Assembly: GCF_958295425.1 (NCBI RefSeq)
Contig: NC_081150.1
Span: 7,191,001 to 7,255,000 of the forward strand
DNA from: Solea solea
Lineage: Eukaryota > Chordata > Actinopteri > Pleuronectiformes > Soleidae
Length of the DNA stretch: 64,000 nucleotides
Direction of reading: 5' to 3'
Position numbers and translations under genes: made by a program. Under the pieces are notes generated by a model. That model was not told the origin of the DNA. It saw only the letters and a program-made list of their open reading frames with translations, and did not search any database. Positions 12,345 to 25,000 of this stretch are shown here, piece by piece; position 1 is the first letter of the stretch; every line of letters starts with the position of its first letter.

Positions 12345-14265
12345 TTTGTCTTTTCACCGTCTTCTGTGACAGGACACCTGGACAACAACCACAACAAAAA
12401 CCCTGACTGGAGATGAGCTTCACAGGGTTTCACAGAGTTTCACAGAGCTGAACAAGCCTGCTGCTGCTGCTGGTGCTGCTGCTGGTGTAAGGACATGTGG
12501 ACACTAATCTCCTGAGTCTTCTCTGTCCCTGTGTTTCCACTAGTGGACTGACTGCGTCTTTACGCAGCGTTTTTTAAAGGGTCAGTGATTGGAAGGCGCT
12601 GCTCAGCTGTTTACTTTGCTGCCTGACATCAGTGCTTTAATCTGGAGTGGCTTCAGTCCCAGTGATTACATCAATGATTGCTTTTGTTGCTGTTGCACCT
12701 AATTAGCGTAATAGGATTAAACAAGAGAGCTGTGGAAACTGTTGTCAAAGCTGAGCGCCGTGTGTGTGTGTGTGGACACCACAGCAGCTCTTGATGTACT
12801 GAGTTAGCACAGCTGCCTTATGTTATCTCTAATGTGCATAATTATAATGTAACATTTCAATAACTGTTATTACACCTCATATTTATGCTGACTAATGTTG
12901 TCCTCATATTAGCTTGTACACAACTGCTAGCATGCTCATACTAACGTGCAAACCACTCATGTTAACTATTAACAATGAACGTTTAACCAAAGTTAATTGC
13001 AAGTTTAGTCTGGTTATTGTATTTTATACTTGTTTTGCTTCTCCCGAGGCCTCTTGCAACATTGGACTAACAATTACAAATGAAATCTAGCCTTTTGGCT
13101 AATTCTTGGCTAACTTTAACCATAATTAAATAAATGTCAAATAAACCAATAAATAACAACCGCTATGGGTTTGTCTATCAATGTCGGTTTTCAGAGAGGG
13201 CTAATAACTGATGCCGTTTTCCCCTCCATCTAATAAGATATAATACAAAAAAATGGCTTTACTTCAGTTATTGAACATCACTAATGTCTCTGTACATTTT
13301 ATGTCTGCACTAAAACGCAATATTTCCCAACAGATCACTTAATTAATAGATGTTTCGACAAACATGTTGTTCCTTTCATCATCTGTGATGACTCATTTAC
13401 ATCTCTTTCAAGTCATCTAGGACCTCTGACTCTTTAGTGTCAAAGGACTCTTTACATTATCAAATTAATTAAAAGCAGCTTTGATTTGATGGCTAACAGA
13501 CACACACACATACATATGATAGAGATTGACTGATTAATATATAAATACAAATATCAGCTGATTAATTGGCCCAACCGATTAATCGGTCTACATCTAATAC
13601 AGACCTGCATTCTCAATCAAGTTATCTATAAAATAGTGTAATTGTGTGCAAACTAGTGACAATAACATTATATTTCCTCCTATTTATGTATTTAATTAAT
13701 TACTTAATTAATTAATAATTTAATGTTCATCTTGTGTTGGCAGCAACAGTTTTGAAACACAAACTGTAAAACAATTGAAAAGGAAAAAGACATAAAAAAA
13801 ATAATCCCACCTTCATGAAAAAACACATGCTTATGTGTTTTTTCCATAAGCATTAAAGATTAATTCAAGATTAAATCAAACATCTCACACTCACTGAGTG
13901 ATGGTTGGAATGAAAATGGCAGAGAATCATTAGTAAAACGATCATAGCATAAAAACCTACATCTGGCACTTAAGTCCTTGTGCAGTAAAAGCAGACAGTG
14001 TCATTAAAGGGCGGCCAAACACTTACAGCGTGTTAAGTGGCTCCGTCATTTAACAGCCAGGTCGTAACACAATGACTTCAATGGTAACTACTTCAAGATG
14101 TTCGCTCCTAGTGTCCACGTGCTCCGCGTAGCTTCTTCCTGTCACATCAGGCCACGCCCACATCTGTGTAATCCAATCACGCGCTTAATACGGTTATTTC
14201 TCTCTTTATTTTGCCAGAAAATGTCTCTGGTAATGAAGATTTCAGGCAGATGGTGACAAATGCAT
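12345..14265 (-). promoter_or_regulatory. mga-mapkbp1 intergenic region with presumed mapkbp1 promoter/5'UTR
   Basis: This is the gap between the mapkbp1 start codon and the presumed end of mga, two genes transcribed in the same direction. The 12345-12600 part is the likely mapkbp1 leader. It holds CTG-rich runs near 12459-12488 and no clear TATA box. Further right is AT-rich DNA with short TG/CA tracts and repeated TTAATTA-type sequence near 13690-13725. I see no coding exon. Exact transcription start sites cannot be placed from sequence. Confidence 0.35.
13817..13844. repeat. Perfect 12-bp stem, 4-nt loop inverted repeat
   Basis: gaaaaaacacat, loop gctt, then atgtgttttttc: an exact inverted repeat in the mga-mapkbp1 gap. 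The stem ends in a T/A run. On the minus strand it lies downstream of mga, so a role in 3'-end biology is conceivable, but nothing else supports it. Confidence 0.8.
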
Positions 14266-15086
14266 TTAGGTTTTATTTATTCCAAAAGGCCACATGATTT
14301 TTCACATTATCAGCACTCCACAAAAATATATTGCAATAAAAAAAAAAGAAATTAAATATTTACAGGTTATTTTTTAATCCATCGCAAATAGTTTTAATCG
14401 TAATTGCCTCTGACTCCCCAAAATACAGATCATTTATGTTATAATACAAAGCAGAAACTAAATCTAAAAGAAACAAAACATAAAGTGCTCCTACAGAGGA
14501 TTTTCACTGAGTTAGTAAAGAACTTCATTACACAATACAAAAGTAAAAAAAAAAGTGTTAATGAGTGATGGAGTATAATCCGATCCCATTCAAAACACCA
14601 GTATCTGTACTTAGTCATTTTTATTTGCATACAACAGATCCATAATTGTCTCCCAACAAAAGTGAGTAAAAAGGTATTATCCTCATTAGAAACATGAATG
14701 TGTGACATTTATAGGAAAGCCTGAACTTAGTAACAACCTGAAATTATACATTTCATTCTTACATTCAGCAGGTCACTTCATGCTCTCTCTTTTTTTTTTT
14801 TTTTAGAAATCCCAAAACATTCAATTTCTTCAGCATGAAAGGTGTTCACTGAGTTGTCTAACGTGTTCTTCAGTCCTTTGGACTTATACACAGGCACATA
14901 CGGTGGGTGAGGCATTCAATGACCCAAGTACCATCATACACAGGACAGAATAGAGGGTGAGTGTATGATGGAAGGTGAGCTGCAGCTGCAGAGGTGTGAC
15001 ATTTCAGTGTGCGACTGGGGTTAAATTATGTGCGTTCTCTTTTTGCAGCAGTACAGGAAGTGTTATGTGCGTGTTACGGGAACTAT
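14265..15086 (-). other. mga: Probable mga 3'UTR
   Basis: Downstream of the mga stop codon (15089-15087) there is about 800 bp of AT-rich non-coding sequence. Several AATAAA hexamers occur on the minus strand; plus-strand tttatt is found near 14272-14281 and 14620. The cluster at 14272-14281 is my best guess for the poly(A) signal, so the 3' end is approximate. Confidence 0.45.
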
Positions 15087-16006
15087 TCAAATATCACCCT
15101 CATGCTCCAGCTCCTTTTCTACATCTATCCAGGAGCGTTTCTTGGCGCTGGGGAAGTCTTTTCCTAAAGCACCGCGCGTTAGCGGCCGTGACGTGTTCGC
15201 CTGTGAACTCATTATGCGGGTTTCAATATGGACAGGAAGTCTGACGGGGACGTCGTCTTTGGATCGAGATGAACTGGGACTCTCTGGAGGTTTTAGCTTC
15301 TTCGGCCTTCCTCTGCCTCGTTTCACTGGGACGGGGCAATCCGACACGTCGCTGCCTCTTCCTGGCGCTGGCGCGTCCGCAGCTCTCACAGTTTCTTCAC
15401 TGGAATGTTGTGTGGTCTTTTCCGACACAGCAGGAACGACACGGTTGTTCAGAGAGCCACCTGTGTCACAGCGAACAGCATTTACTGACACATAAACAGG
15501 ACGCATGGGTTTAAAACTCAAACCCTGCACTGTGCTCCGCTCCTGGCTGCTGTCAAGGACTTGCTCGGCTTTCAAAGGTACATGGATGGAATTGTCAAGC
15601 GCAGGCAGGGGACTTTGTTTACACTTTAGTTCAGACTTTAAAGATGGAATTGTGTCCTCCTTTAAAATGCTTTCTGAGCTGGAAGGTTTCTCCTGGTTCT
15701 CCTGGTTGCTTTCTGAGCTGGGAGGTTTTTCCTGGTTCTCCTGGTTCTCCTGGTTGCTTTCTGAGCTGGAAGGTTTCTCCTGGTTCTCCTGGTTCTCCTG
15801 GCTGCTTTCTGAGCTGGAAGGTTTCTCCTGGTTCTCCTGGTTGCTTTCTGAGCCAATAGGATTTTCCTGGTTCTCCTGGCTGCTTTGTGAGCCAGAGGGA
15901 TTCGAGTCCACATCAGAGGGATGTGTATTTGCTGAAGTGCTCGATTCTCCATCACCATCCGCCTGGTTGCTCCGCACAAAGGTAAACGAATAGACAGTTT
16001 TAGAAG
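15087..16006 (-). CDS. mga: mga C-terminal exon with QEN repeat and AT-hook-like motif
   Basis: The last exon runs from acceptor CCACAG (16006) to TGA (15089-15087). It encodes a low-complexity tandem stretch (NQENQEK, PSSSES; about 15662-15880), then a conserved-looking tail with KRGRGRPKKLK (about residue 2270). The RGRP core is an AT-hook signature, a minor-groove binding motif. The tail ends KKRSWIDVEKELEHEGDI. I do not recall an AT-hook at this site in human MGA, though human MGA has KRGRPRKLK elsewhere. Confidence 0.85.
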
Positions 16007-19000
16007 CTGTGGAAAGATGAAGAGAAAGTAACACATTTAATTACAAGAATCAACCCGTGGTATAAACGGGGAAGTTTAAGGCCGGGTCCACACCGAGAAC
16101 TTTGCCGTGTCTCTGTTTATCACACAAGGAGCGCATCTCTGCTGCAGAGCCGCTGTGGAACTTCTGCTATGGATTATTTAAGGTTTTGCCAGATGTTAAA
16201 ATAATTTCATATACTCCAATACGTCTCTAAACTCAACTAAATGCCAGGAGTATGAAGCCACAGATCTATCGGTCCTGCAAATATTTCACAATAAAAGCTT
16301 TGTTAAATGAATACAGGGCATTGAAATGCTAGAGTGATTTTACTTTGAAAAAAAGAACAGGGCCTGTACAGATATAATTCAAACTTGCAAAGATCATTTT
16401 CACTGTTTTTCACCGCAGCTTGTGCTCAGAAGAAGGTGAGGTGCATTTTCAAAAAGAACCACATGGCTCACTCCTATAAGCAAGACCTTCCGTGACACAG
16501 AAGCACCCGGTTTGGACCCGACGACGAGATATTACTTGACAACTTACCTGGATTCAGAAATGAAGGAAGTATGATTCTACCCGTCTTGGAGCGAATTAGA
16601 GGAAGAGAAAGTTGTGGGGCATTGTGACCAGAGGGAGTTAGGGAGGGAGATATCTGTGAGTCTGCGTTCAGGGTTAGGGTGACTGGAATTGTAACTGTGC
16701 CTGATGTAACCGGAGTCTGCGGACTGGGTATTGTGCAATTCACTGGAGCTCCAGGGGGCTGATTCACTACCTCCAATGGGGCAGCAGTGACCTCAGCTGG
16801 GGTTTTAAAGGAAGCTGCCTGAGGATGGATCGGTGGTGCGGGTTTGGGTTTGTCTGCAGTCGTTTGGGAAGTTTGTGGGTTAGCCCGAAGCTGGATCATC
16901 ATCTGCCGTAGTCTCTCTTTGGCTGCAGCTGTGAATGAGTTTGGCTGATATGGAGGCTTGAATAGGTTAGACTGTGACTGGTACATGTCTTGGCTCTCGG
17001 ACTCCGGCGTGGAGCTCTGTAGGAGAGCAGCTCTGGACTGGAGAAGTTTAGAGAAGAACGGACTCCATTTCATCGTCTTCTCTCTCACTTTCTGTTTTTC
17101 ACAGATTGCGTTCAGCTTTTGTGAAATGACTGTTTCGGACTTGCCTGAAACAAAACAAAAAAGAGGTGACATTTCACAAAAATGTTCAGTTAAAAGCAAC
17201 ATACATGTTTAATTTTGTTCAGACATCATTAGCTACCTTTTATTTATTCATTCCCAACATGTTGACAAGCAGGAACAAGAGAGCAAACTTACCAGACAAA
17301 TGTGAAAGCTGGTTAATATAGACCGAGTTTACACGCGTCAGCTTGTTTTTCTGCTCCTCCAGAAATTTGGAGGTCTGACCCAGGTTCTGGATTTCCCTCA
17401 AAGTCTGCAACGGAGTAGATGAAGACGACAACATAGCAGTGAGTGAATTGCTTTAAATCGGGGAATGAATACACGGTTGTTGACAGGTGAACTGCAAAAC
17501 AACAGAGAATCCTATAATAACTGCCACAAAACCTATACAGTCAATCATGAATCTTATGTGCAAATTGGAGACGAATGACTGTCAACAATTATCTGCTGTA
17601 TCTTATTATCTGAGTTCAACTCACTGACAGCTTAAGTACTGTACACATACATATATGTGTGTGTGTGTGATTTGATGTAATTATGATTTAATTTGCAACG
17701 TCATTTTTTGGAGTCACGGTTCAGTTCTATATTGACTGTGTAACACTGTGATGGAGCATCATCACACGTCATAATCAAAACTTCAACTGCTCTATGTTCA
17801 ATAACAAGGATGAGAACTTGGAAGAACTGTTTTCCAGCCTGTGTAATTTCCTTTTTTTTTTTTTTTTTTTTAAACTTGCATAGGAGATTGAACAATGACA
17901 AAATGGAAGAATTCAAGTCTAAGTCCCCAAGTCTTTGCAATTCCTCATATCCACTTCTGAAACTTCAAACGATGAATAAAACTTGGCTCAAAAATGATGC
18001 CAGCTTATTGCAGCTTATTGTCACGGATGGCGTCCTACCCAGTAACATTACAATGCAGTTTCTGGTTCTCTAAGATATATGTTTGTTTTTGAATCAACAG
18101 GGGATTTTCCAGTGCTTTGCGGTCCACCGTGATTGAAGACATAAAACTGCCCGAGGGTAATTTGGAACTGACCATTGCGAGGATATGGAGCCTGTTGGCC
18201 TTGAGGTCACATTTAAGGAGAACCTGGAGTTTGTCAAAGCGGTTCCGCATGTCCGAGCGTCTCTGCCTTTCTACCAGCGAGTGCTGCCTTTGACGATCTA
18301 TGTCGTCCGCCTGGAGAGACAGTGAAGATGATAAGCAGCACATACAACACCAACACCGCCCTTAAGTTTAAAACACACACTGATGCTTTTGAGTTATTTT
18401 AAAGTACAAAATGATGCACCTGGATGGTGAGATCCATTGCTGAGTCTTGATCGCCGGCATTTCTGAAGGTAGAGAAGAACCTAAATTGAAATTCCAAGTT
18501 AAATTCTTTCATATAATATACTGTAAATCATTTCATATCCTCTCATATTCAAGCATTCACATGTTTTACCCTGAATTGGTTTTGTCTGTTGTTCCGACAG
18601 CCGCTTCTTCCCCTCTGTGCTCTACTGTTTCAATGTCCACCAGCTCATCCTGGAAAAGAACCATGATTGGAAAATGACTATAATCTCAGATATATCATTT
18701 CTTTTCCTTTATGTGATATTTTAGTGACATTAACTTACATCTTCATCACCCTCTCCACAGTAGTCAGAGTCTGAGCTTTCACCTTCTGAAGAACTACCCA
18801 GGTGTGTGTCCATCTGTCTAATGTCGGCTTCATCAGCCTCAACTGAAGGTTTCTTCTCATCGCTCGTCTTCGTAGGCGAGGGGCAAGGCTCCTCTGGTTC
18901 AGTACTCCGCACATCATCATCTCCAAGAAGAGAGTCCAGACCAAGCCAGTTTGTATCTAAAGCCAACTTTACCTGCTCAACATTAAACAAAGCAGCAGAG

Positions 19001-22000
19001 TTTCTAGTGTTTCCAGTTTCTGACGGCCGTGCAGCTTCATTAGTTTCAGGCTTTGGGAGTTTAAGGAGGGTGAAGCCCCCGGGCAATACAAGTCCTGGTG
19101 GGTTCTGGCCTGTGGTGCTCTTGTTGGCTGGAGGGCAGATCCTGAATGAATAAGTCCCATTCTGTCCAAGGAAGCTGGGGGTCTTCAGTGAGGGGGAGAC
19201 GGTGAGAAGGACAGGCGAGGAAGTGGAGCTGTTCTGGAGAGGCTTGGCCGCGCTGCATTGGCTCAAGGTGGACGGCTGGACGGGGTTAACACTGGAGGTG
19301 CTTTGTGAACACTTTGACAAACCGATGGGGCCTTTTCTCCAAGAGTTGAGGTGGAAATGAGCTGAAGTGACATAAGCATACAAGACACAGTGGTGAGAGA
19401 AAGAAATAATTGCTTGATTATAACAAAAAAACAGACATAGTAAGAGAGTAAATCTAAAAAACTAAATCCTAGAGAATGAAAAACATGGATCTTGCTCATT
19501 TGATTCTCTAATATTGTGAATTGGGGCAATGAGCAGCAATATTTAACTTCAAACCGACGCAACGGTTCTAATCCCGCTTTGTGTTCTGGACCAGTGCTAA
19601 AACAAAGACGAAGCATTTTCTAGTAAAAGAAAGATCTACGTCCAAACAAGAGCTTAGACACTCCATTTCAGAAATAATCTTTTGTGCAGTTGTTTTATTA
19701 GTTACAGAAGAGTACAACCAATTATGGAACAACAATGGTGAAAAGTGTGAGCAATGATTTCTTTTTATCAGATTGACGATGAGGAGAAACTCAAACATGT
19801 TAATGGAGCCGTTTGTTCACAGATGATAGCCACGACGTGGCTGATAAGAAGCAATCAGAGAGTGAATAAATGCCCAAACACAGAGTTTTCAAATAAAAAT
19901 GGAGCATGCATTATTTATTTATTATTTTTTCTTTACTAAAAAAAGAAGTAAGGTAGCTTTCCTTGTATGAGATTGAGCTACTTGATGACATGGGTTAGAT
20001 TTGACTACTTTTCAGTCGAAGGTGGAAGCATTCTTACCTTGTGGTGGTTGCATTAGTGTCTTCAGGTCAGGGGTTTTCTTTGCAGTGATATTTGGCAGGA
20101 TTGATGTGCCAGCGACTTTGACGTGTGGGATAGCAGGAGTGTTAGGTTTTTGTGTATAGTGTAGCTTCTTAGAGTCTCTGTGGCGTACGTCAGCGGGAGC
20201 GTGCAATCGTCCTGTGAGATACGCTGCGATGCGGTTCGCTGGATGCAGAGATCCCATGCCTCCCAGCAACAGTCTGGCCTGAGAGTAGGGTTTTCCATTT
20301 ACCTGTTAATGAATCAAATGTGTAAAAAATAAATCTGAGAATGTTCCTGTTTTCAATTTTCAAACGCTTTATTGATACCTTCCAGTCATGGGTTACCAGC
20401 TGTGGTAGACTTACCTGCACAAGATCACTTGCTTGGAGGCCAAGAGCTTTGGTCCTGGCTCTCAGTATTCCTGCAGGTAAAACTCCACCTCGGAAAGGTA
20501 AGACTCCAACCTGCATGTCTGACTCCTCACTTTGGCCGTCTTCCTCCTTTAAATCAAGCCTTTCCTCATCGCTGTCTTCAAACTCATCACGACTGGTTTT
20601 TGATGGTTTACTTATACGTATCTGTAAGAATGTGAAGAACATCAGGTTATGAAATGAGGTCAAGCACCGCCTTAAACCCAGCAGAGACAGATTATAATGT
20701 TCAGAAGCTGTTTTGTTGTGGAGCTGCTGTTCTTTGTAGCAGGTCAGACAAATATAAACAACATCCCAACTATAATAAAAGCATTTAATCTGACAATACA
20801 CTGTCTTATCTAGACACATCGCTGATATACAGTGTCGAGACGTACCCTGTATATGACAATGGAGCCACTGGGCTTCCGTATGAAGATCTTGGAAACGGGG
20901 TGGATATGGTACGGTCCAATTTGGAAAGGTTCCGACAGTCTGTTCTGACTCATGCGCTGACACAAAGCTTTCAGGATCATTTTGTGGTCCTTGTCCCACC
21001 GACAATCTGACTGGATCTGTATTTGCTTTCTTGCTTCTGTTTCACTGGCACTGACACGACTGGTCTCTGCTGCAGGACAAAAGGAAGAAATGTAGAAATA
21101 TAGTGATGTATCACAACAAATATCTTCAATATCATGCAATAGGTGTAACCAAAGTTAGCTGTAACCAAAGTTATGGCATTTCTTTACCTGGATTTTTAGG
21201 AGCAGTCATAGTTCTGTGGGCCTGTTTTGGTACGTTGTCCGTGGTCGTATTCTGTTTCGTTACAGCATTTACTGCGACAGTATCTAGGATCTTTGGCTCT
21301 ATGGTAACTGGTGGAGGAGGCTTGCTGTTGAACTCTCTAACACGTGCACATGTCAAAAAGCTCTCCAGGTATTTATACACCGGGTCTTTGTCCTCTTCTT
21401 GTATCTAAAAAAAAAAAAAGGGTAGAAGAAAAACATCAGTACAATTCTTAACACTTAAAATTTAACTTACAGCTCCCATGTCGACTAGAATATACCGTAG
21501 TAAATAGTATCGTGAACACATCAAGAGCTTTATAGCACAGAGTAAAGCCTCAGTTAAATCCAATGAAGAAAAAAGATTCTATTTTACCAGCTGTGAAGGA
21601 TGGTTTGCACTTCTTCGTTTTTGGGCCTTTTCTGGAACCAAGCATTGCGGCTCTTTGGGGATGAAGAGCGGTTCCGCATCCACATCGTTAATGTTGCGTT
21701 TCCACAGTTGTTTAGTGTGGGAGCTTTGGTGAGGATGGGCTGCATGTGCCCGATTAATCATAGCTGAGGAGGGATAAAAGAATCTTGTTAACACCACTGT
21801 GACCAAAGCGAGCAGGAAACACAAGCTAAGACCCGAGGAAAACAAACACCCGGTGCCTGACAAAGATCATATCAATCAAGAACAAAGATAACAACATAGA
21901 TAAATGTCATTAAGATGACTTGTTCTTACAGAAAACAGACAGGATGGATTGGTTGCTCTCCTCTGCAGAGAGTTGCTCGGAGATCTTGCGCTTGAAGCAG

Positions 22001-25000
22001 TCACAGCCAAACATACATTCTGGCTGACGGCAGTGTGGTGGACCCTTAGAGATAAGCTGAAGACTGGAGCACACACAGCCCAGTCTGCAGAACTCCTGAC
22101 CACATTTAGGTCCCAGTGCATTGGGCTTTAATTTAAGTGGTAATTTTGTAGCCTGACGATACACCATCTGATTAAAACAAAAAAAGGAGAGAAGAGACAG
22201 AACCTCTTTTTAACAGTCTAGATTTTTACATTATAATGGAAGGAATTGCCTTCAATGATTTTTTTCTATCCAACAGGGCACATGGGACACAAAGTGACAC
22301 CAGAGCATTTATATGACATGACACTGTGCAGTATGTTACATACATCTTTGCTCAGGATTACAGACAGAGCCACTGTTAGCCTGCCGGGAGTCAGCTGCGT
22401 CCTCCTCAGACCCTGGCTCAGGGCTTCTCTCTCCATATTCATCATTTTGAGCTGGACCCTAGGGGGGTCTGGGGGTTTGGGATTCAGCGCTGGTCTCTGG
22501 CTGACCAAAGGCTGGTATGTGGGTGATCTGAAGAGAGAGCGATGCAGAGAAAACGAGCAGATTATTATGCAGTATGTGAATGTTAAAGCGGAAAGATTTA
22601 TTCATATATATATATATATATACATATACACACACACACACATATACACATACACACACACACATACACACACACATGTATACATATACATACATACATA
22701 CACACATATATATATATATACGTATATATATATATATACACACACACAAGTATACATATACACATGTATACATATACACATATACATACATATATAAACT
22801 AAATAAAAATAAAAATACAATTTATGGAATGCTAGACTGATGTGGGACGGAACCATGGGCTTGTAAGTGCTTCTGGAAATGCGTTAAGTACTAGATATGA
22901 GCATAAGCATTTCTAATATTTGATTAGAAATTCTTGATTATAAGAAGTCGATCTGTTACTGTGACTTCTCATAATATATAAATTCAACACGCCTACAGAA
23001 GTGATTTACCAGCGTCATTTAATGCGTCTTGTAAGCTGAATATTCAAATTGACAAATAACACCACAGAATATTCGAAAAGCATTTTTGCTTTGAAAATGT
23101 GTCTTCAGAGCACGTTGGAAATGCTCTGTAAACATAATACATTAGCTCAGGAGAATTGTTTTCTTAAAAATGAAACACTGAGGCTCTGATAAGAAACAAA
23201 AAACAGAAAAAAGCATAACCAGCAAAAGCAGCATATTCGTCTTGTTATATAAAGGTTATAAAAAATGTAAATGCCCATCAAGGGGGGAATGGAAACCAAT
23301 GATAGATAAATAAATGTGTAAAATTATGTTTTGAGTGGCAGTCTCACCTCCAGCTCAGGGATGAGAAGCCTACCGCCTCCAGGTCGAACAAGGACAATGA
23401 GACGATTTATTCCAGCCCAGGAGGCAATTCACAAATATTTAAAAAAAAAAATGTGGATAAAAGAAAATAGGATAAAATAGAAGACAAACATGTCTCTGCA
23501 TACCTCTGTGAAACAGCAGTGGAGTGACCAGATCCAGACACTGACTCATGTACGGCCTGAGCTTCAGCTTTAACAGGTGTTAAGAGGCTGGTGTGCGAGG
23601 TAGGAGCCTGTGATGTCAGTGCAGAGCAGAGGAGAGGTTTTTGGGAGGTGGGGCAGGGACTGTTGGAAGCAGCGCTCCGATGCTTGAGCACACTGTCCAG
23701 GGTCTTAACGTAGCTGGAGCCTTTAGCAGGTAGCTGATAGGCCACAGATCCCTCTGCGTTCGTGGAGAAGGCCTCCGCCCGTTCACTGATTTGCTGAGCC
23801 TCGCTTTCCAAGTACTCGTCCAACATGTCGCTGCAGAAGGCAGATAGGTTCTTTTGTAATCCTTTTGGAGAGGAGGAATACAGAGACTTTAAAACGTCAG
23901 CGGGGAATAATGAATCAGACACCATTATATTCAAGTGGTTTCGGTTCAGTTAATCTTTCAGTAATTACAGCCACTACATAATCTCACTGTGTCATAAAAG
24001 GCGACAATGCAGATGCTACAATTAGAAGAAACAAAACACACACTCACCATTACATTTAGGAGATATTTCTTTGCTTTGTATGAACTTGTTTTTCCATCCT
24101 TTTATTTTTGTCACGTCGCTCGTCTTTCCTGTCCTGGAGATGAAGGGTAATCCATGATCTGTGACGGAACACAAATTGTGTTAAAGGACACAGCACAACT
24201 CCAATATTCATTTCTTCACAATGTTGTTTTAATGGTGTGTTCCGGTTGTAGTCGGAATTTCCAACTTGAAAAGTCAGCGGAACCTCAATAACCATAGGAT
24301 ATTAAGATGGCTGATTGAAACACTGCTACTTTTATTTAAATAGCACTGTTCAATTTTTATTCATGGAGATATTTGCTACACTGTTAGACAATGAGTTTAA
24401 CTCATACAACATGTGTATGAAATGCCCAAACATGTCTTGAATAAAGCTGGTGTAATAGACTTTTTTCACAGCAGACATCTGTCGAAATGAAACAGAAGGA
24501 CAAACACAGGTTTTTACCAGTAACATTAATTAGAGATGCTCTCCAGGTATTACAGAGCCATGGTTGTGCTATTGTAGTTAAGTGTATGGGAAGATCACAC
24601 TGAATACTTCACACTTGAACCTGTAGACGCCATTCCTGAACATATTGTTATTTCAAAAGTGCATGCATGCTTTCCACATTTTCTGAATGTGTTCCAATAA
24701 AGTGGCTGAGGAAGGTCATAATAGCACAGCTAAAACAACAAATATAATGGTGGCCAAAGATGTTTGCTCAATTCTGTATTTGACCTAGAAATCCTCAACG
24801 AATCTCTCTCACACATGAATGATATTGTGGTGTAAATGAGCGTAGTGAAGATCAGTTCATCTCACCGGCAAGTGGTGGAGTCGTGGAATTGACTTCTTCT
24901 GGAAGGTTTGTCGGATTGAGTTGCAGATCGACTCCCAGATACTGCAGGTCGACGGACATGCCAGTGTTCAGGGAGCTCAACTTCAACCCCACTAAAATAA

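Noticed and set aside
15505..15993. 162-aa plus-strand frame with SWFSW repeats
   Set aside because: Antisense shadow of the QEN coding repeat in the last mga exon.
22246..22860. Open frames on both strands through TYTHTHI/VYVCVCV runs
   Set aside because: Pure products of the (TA)n/(CA)n microsatellite.
23352..23373. Possible 22-bp mga mini-exon (LLIPELE) with donor GTGAGAC
   Set aside because: Including it would break the frame. Exon 23861-23504 joins directly and in phase to 22527-22344.
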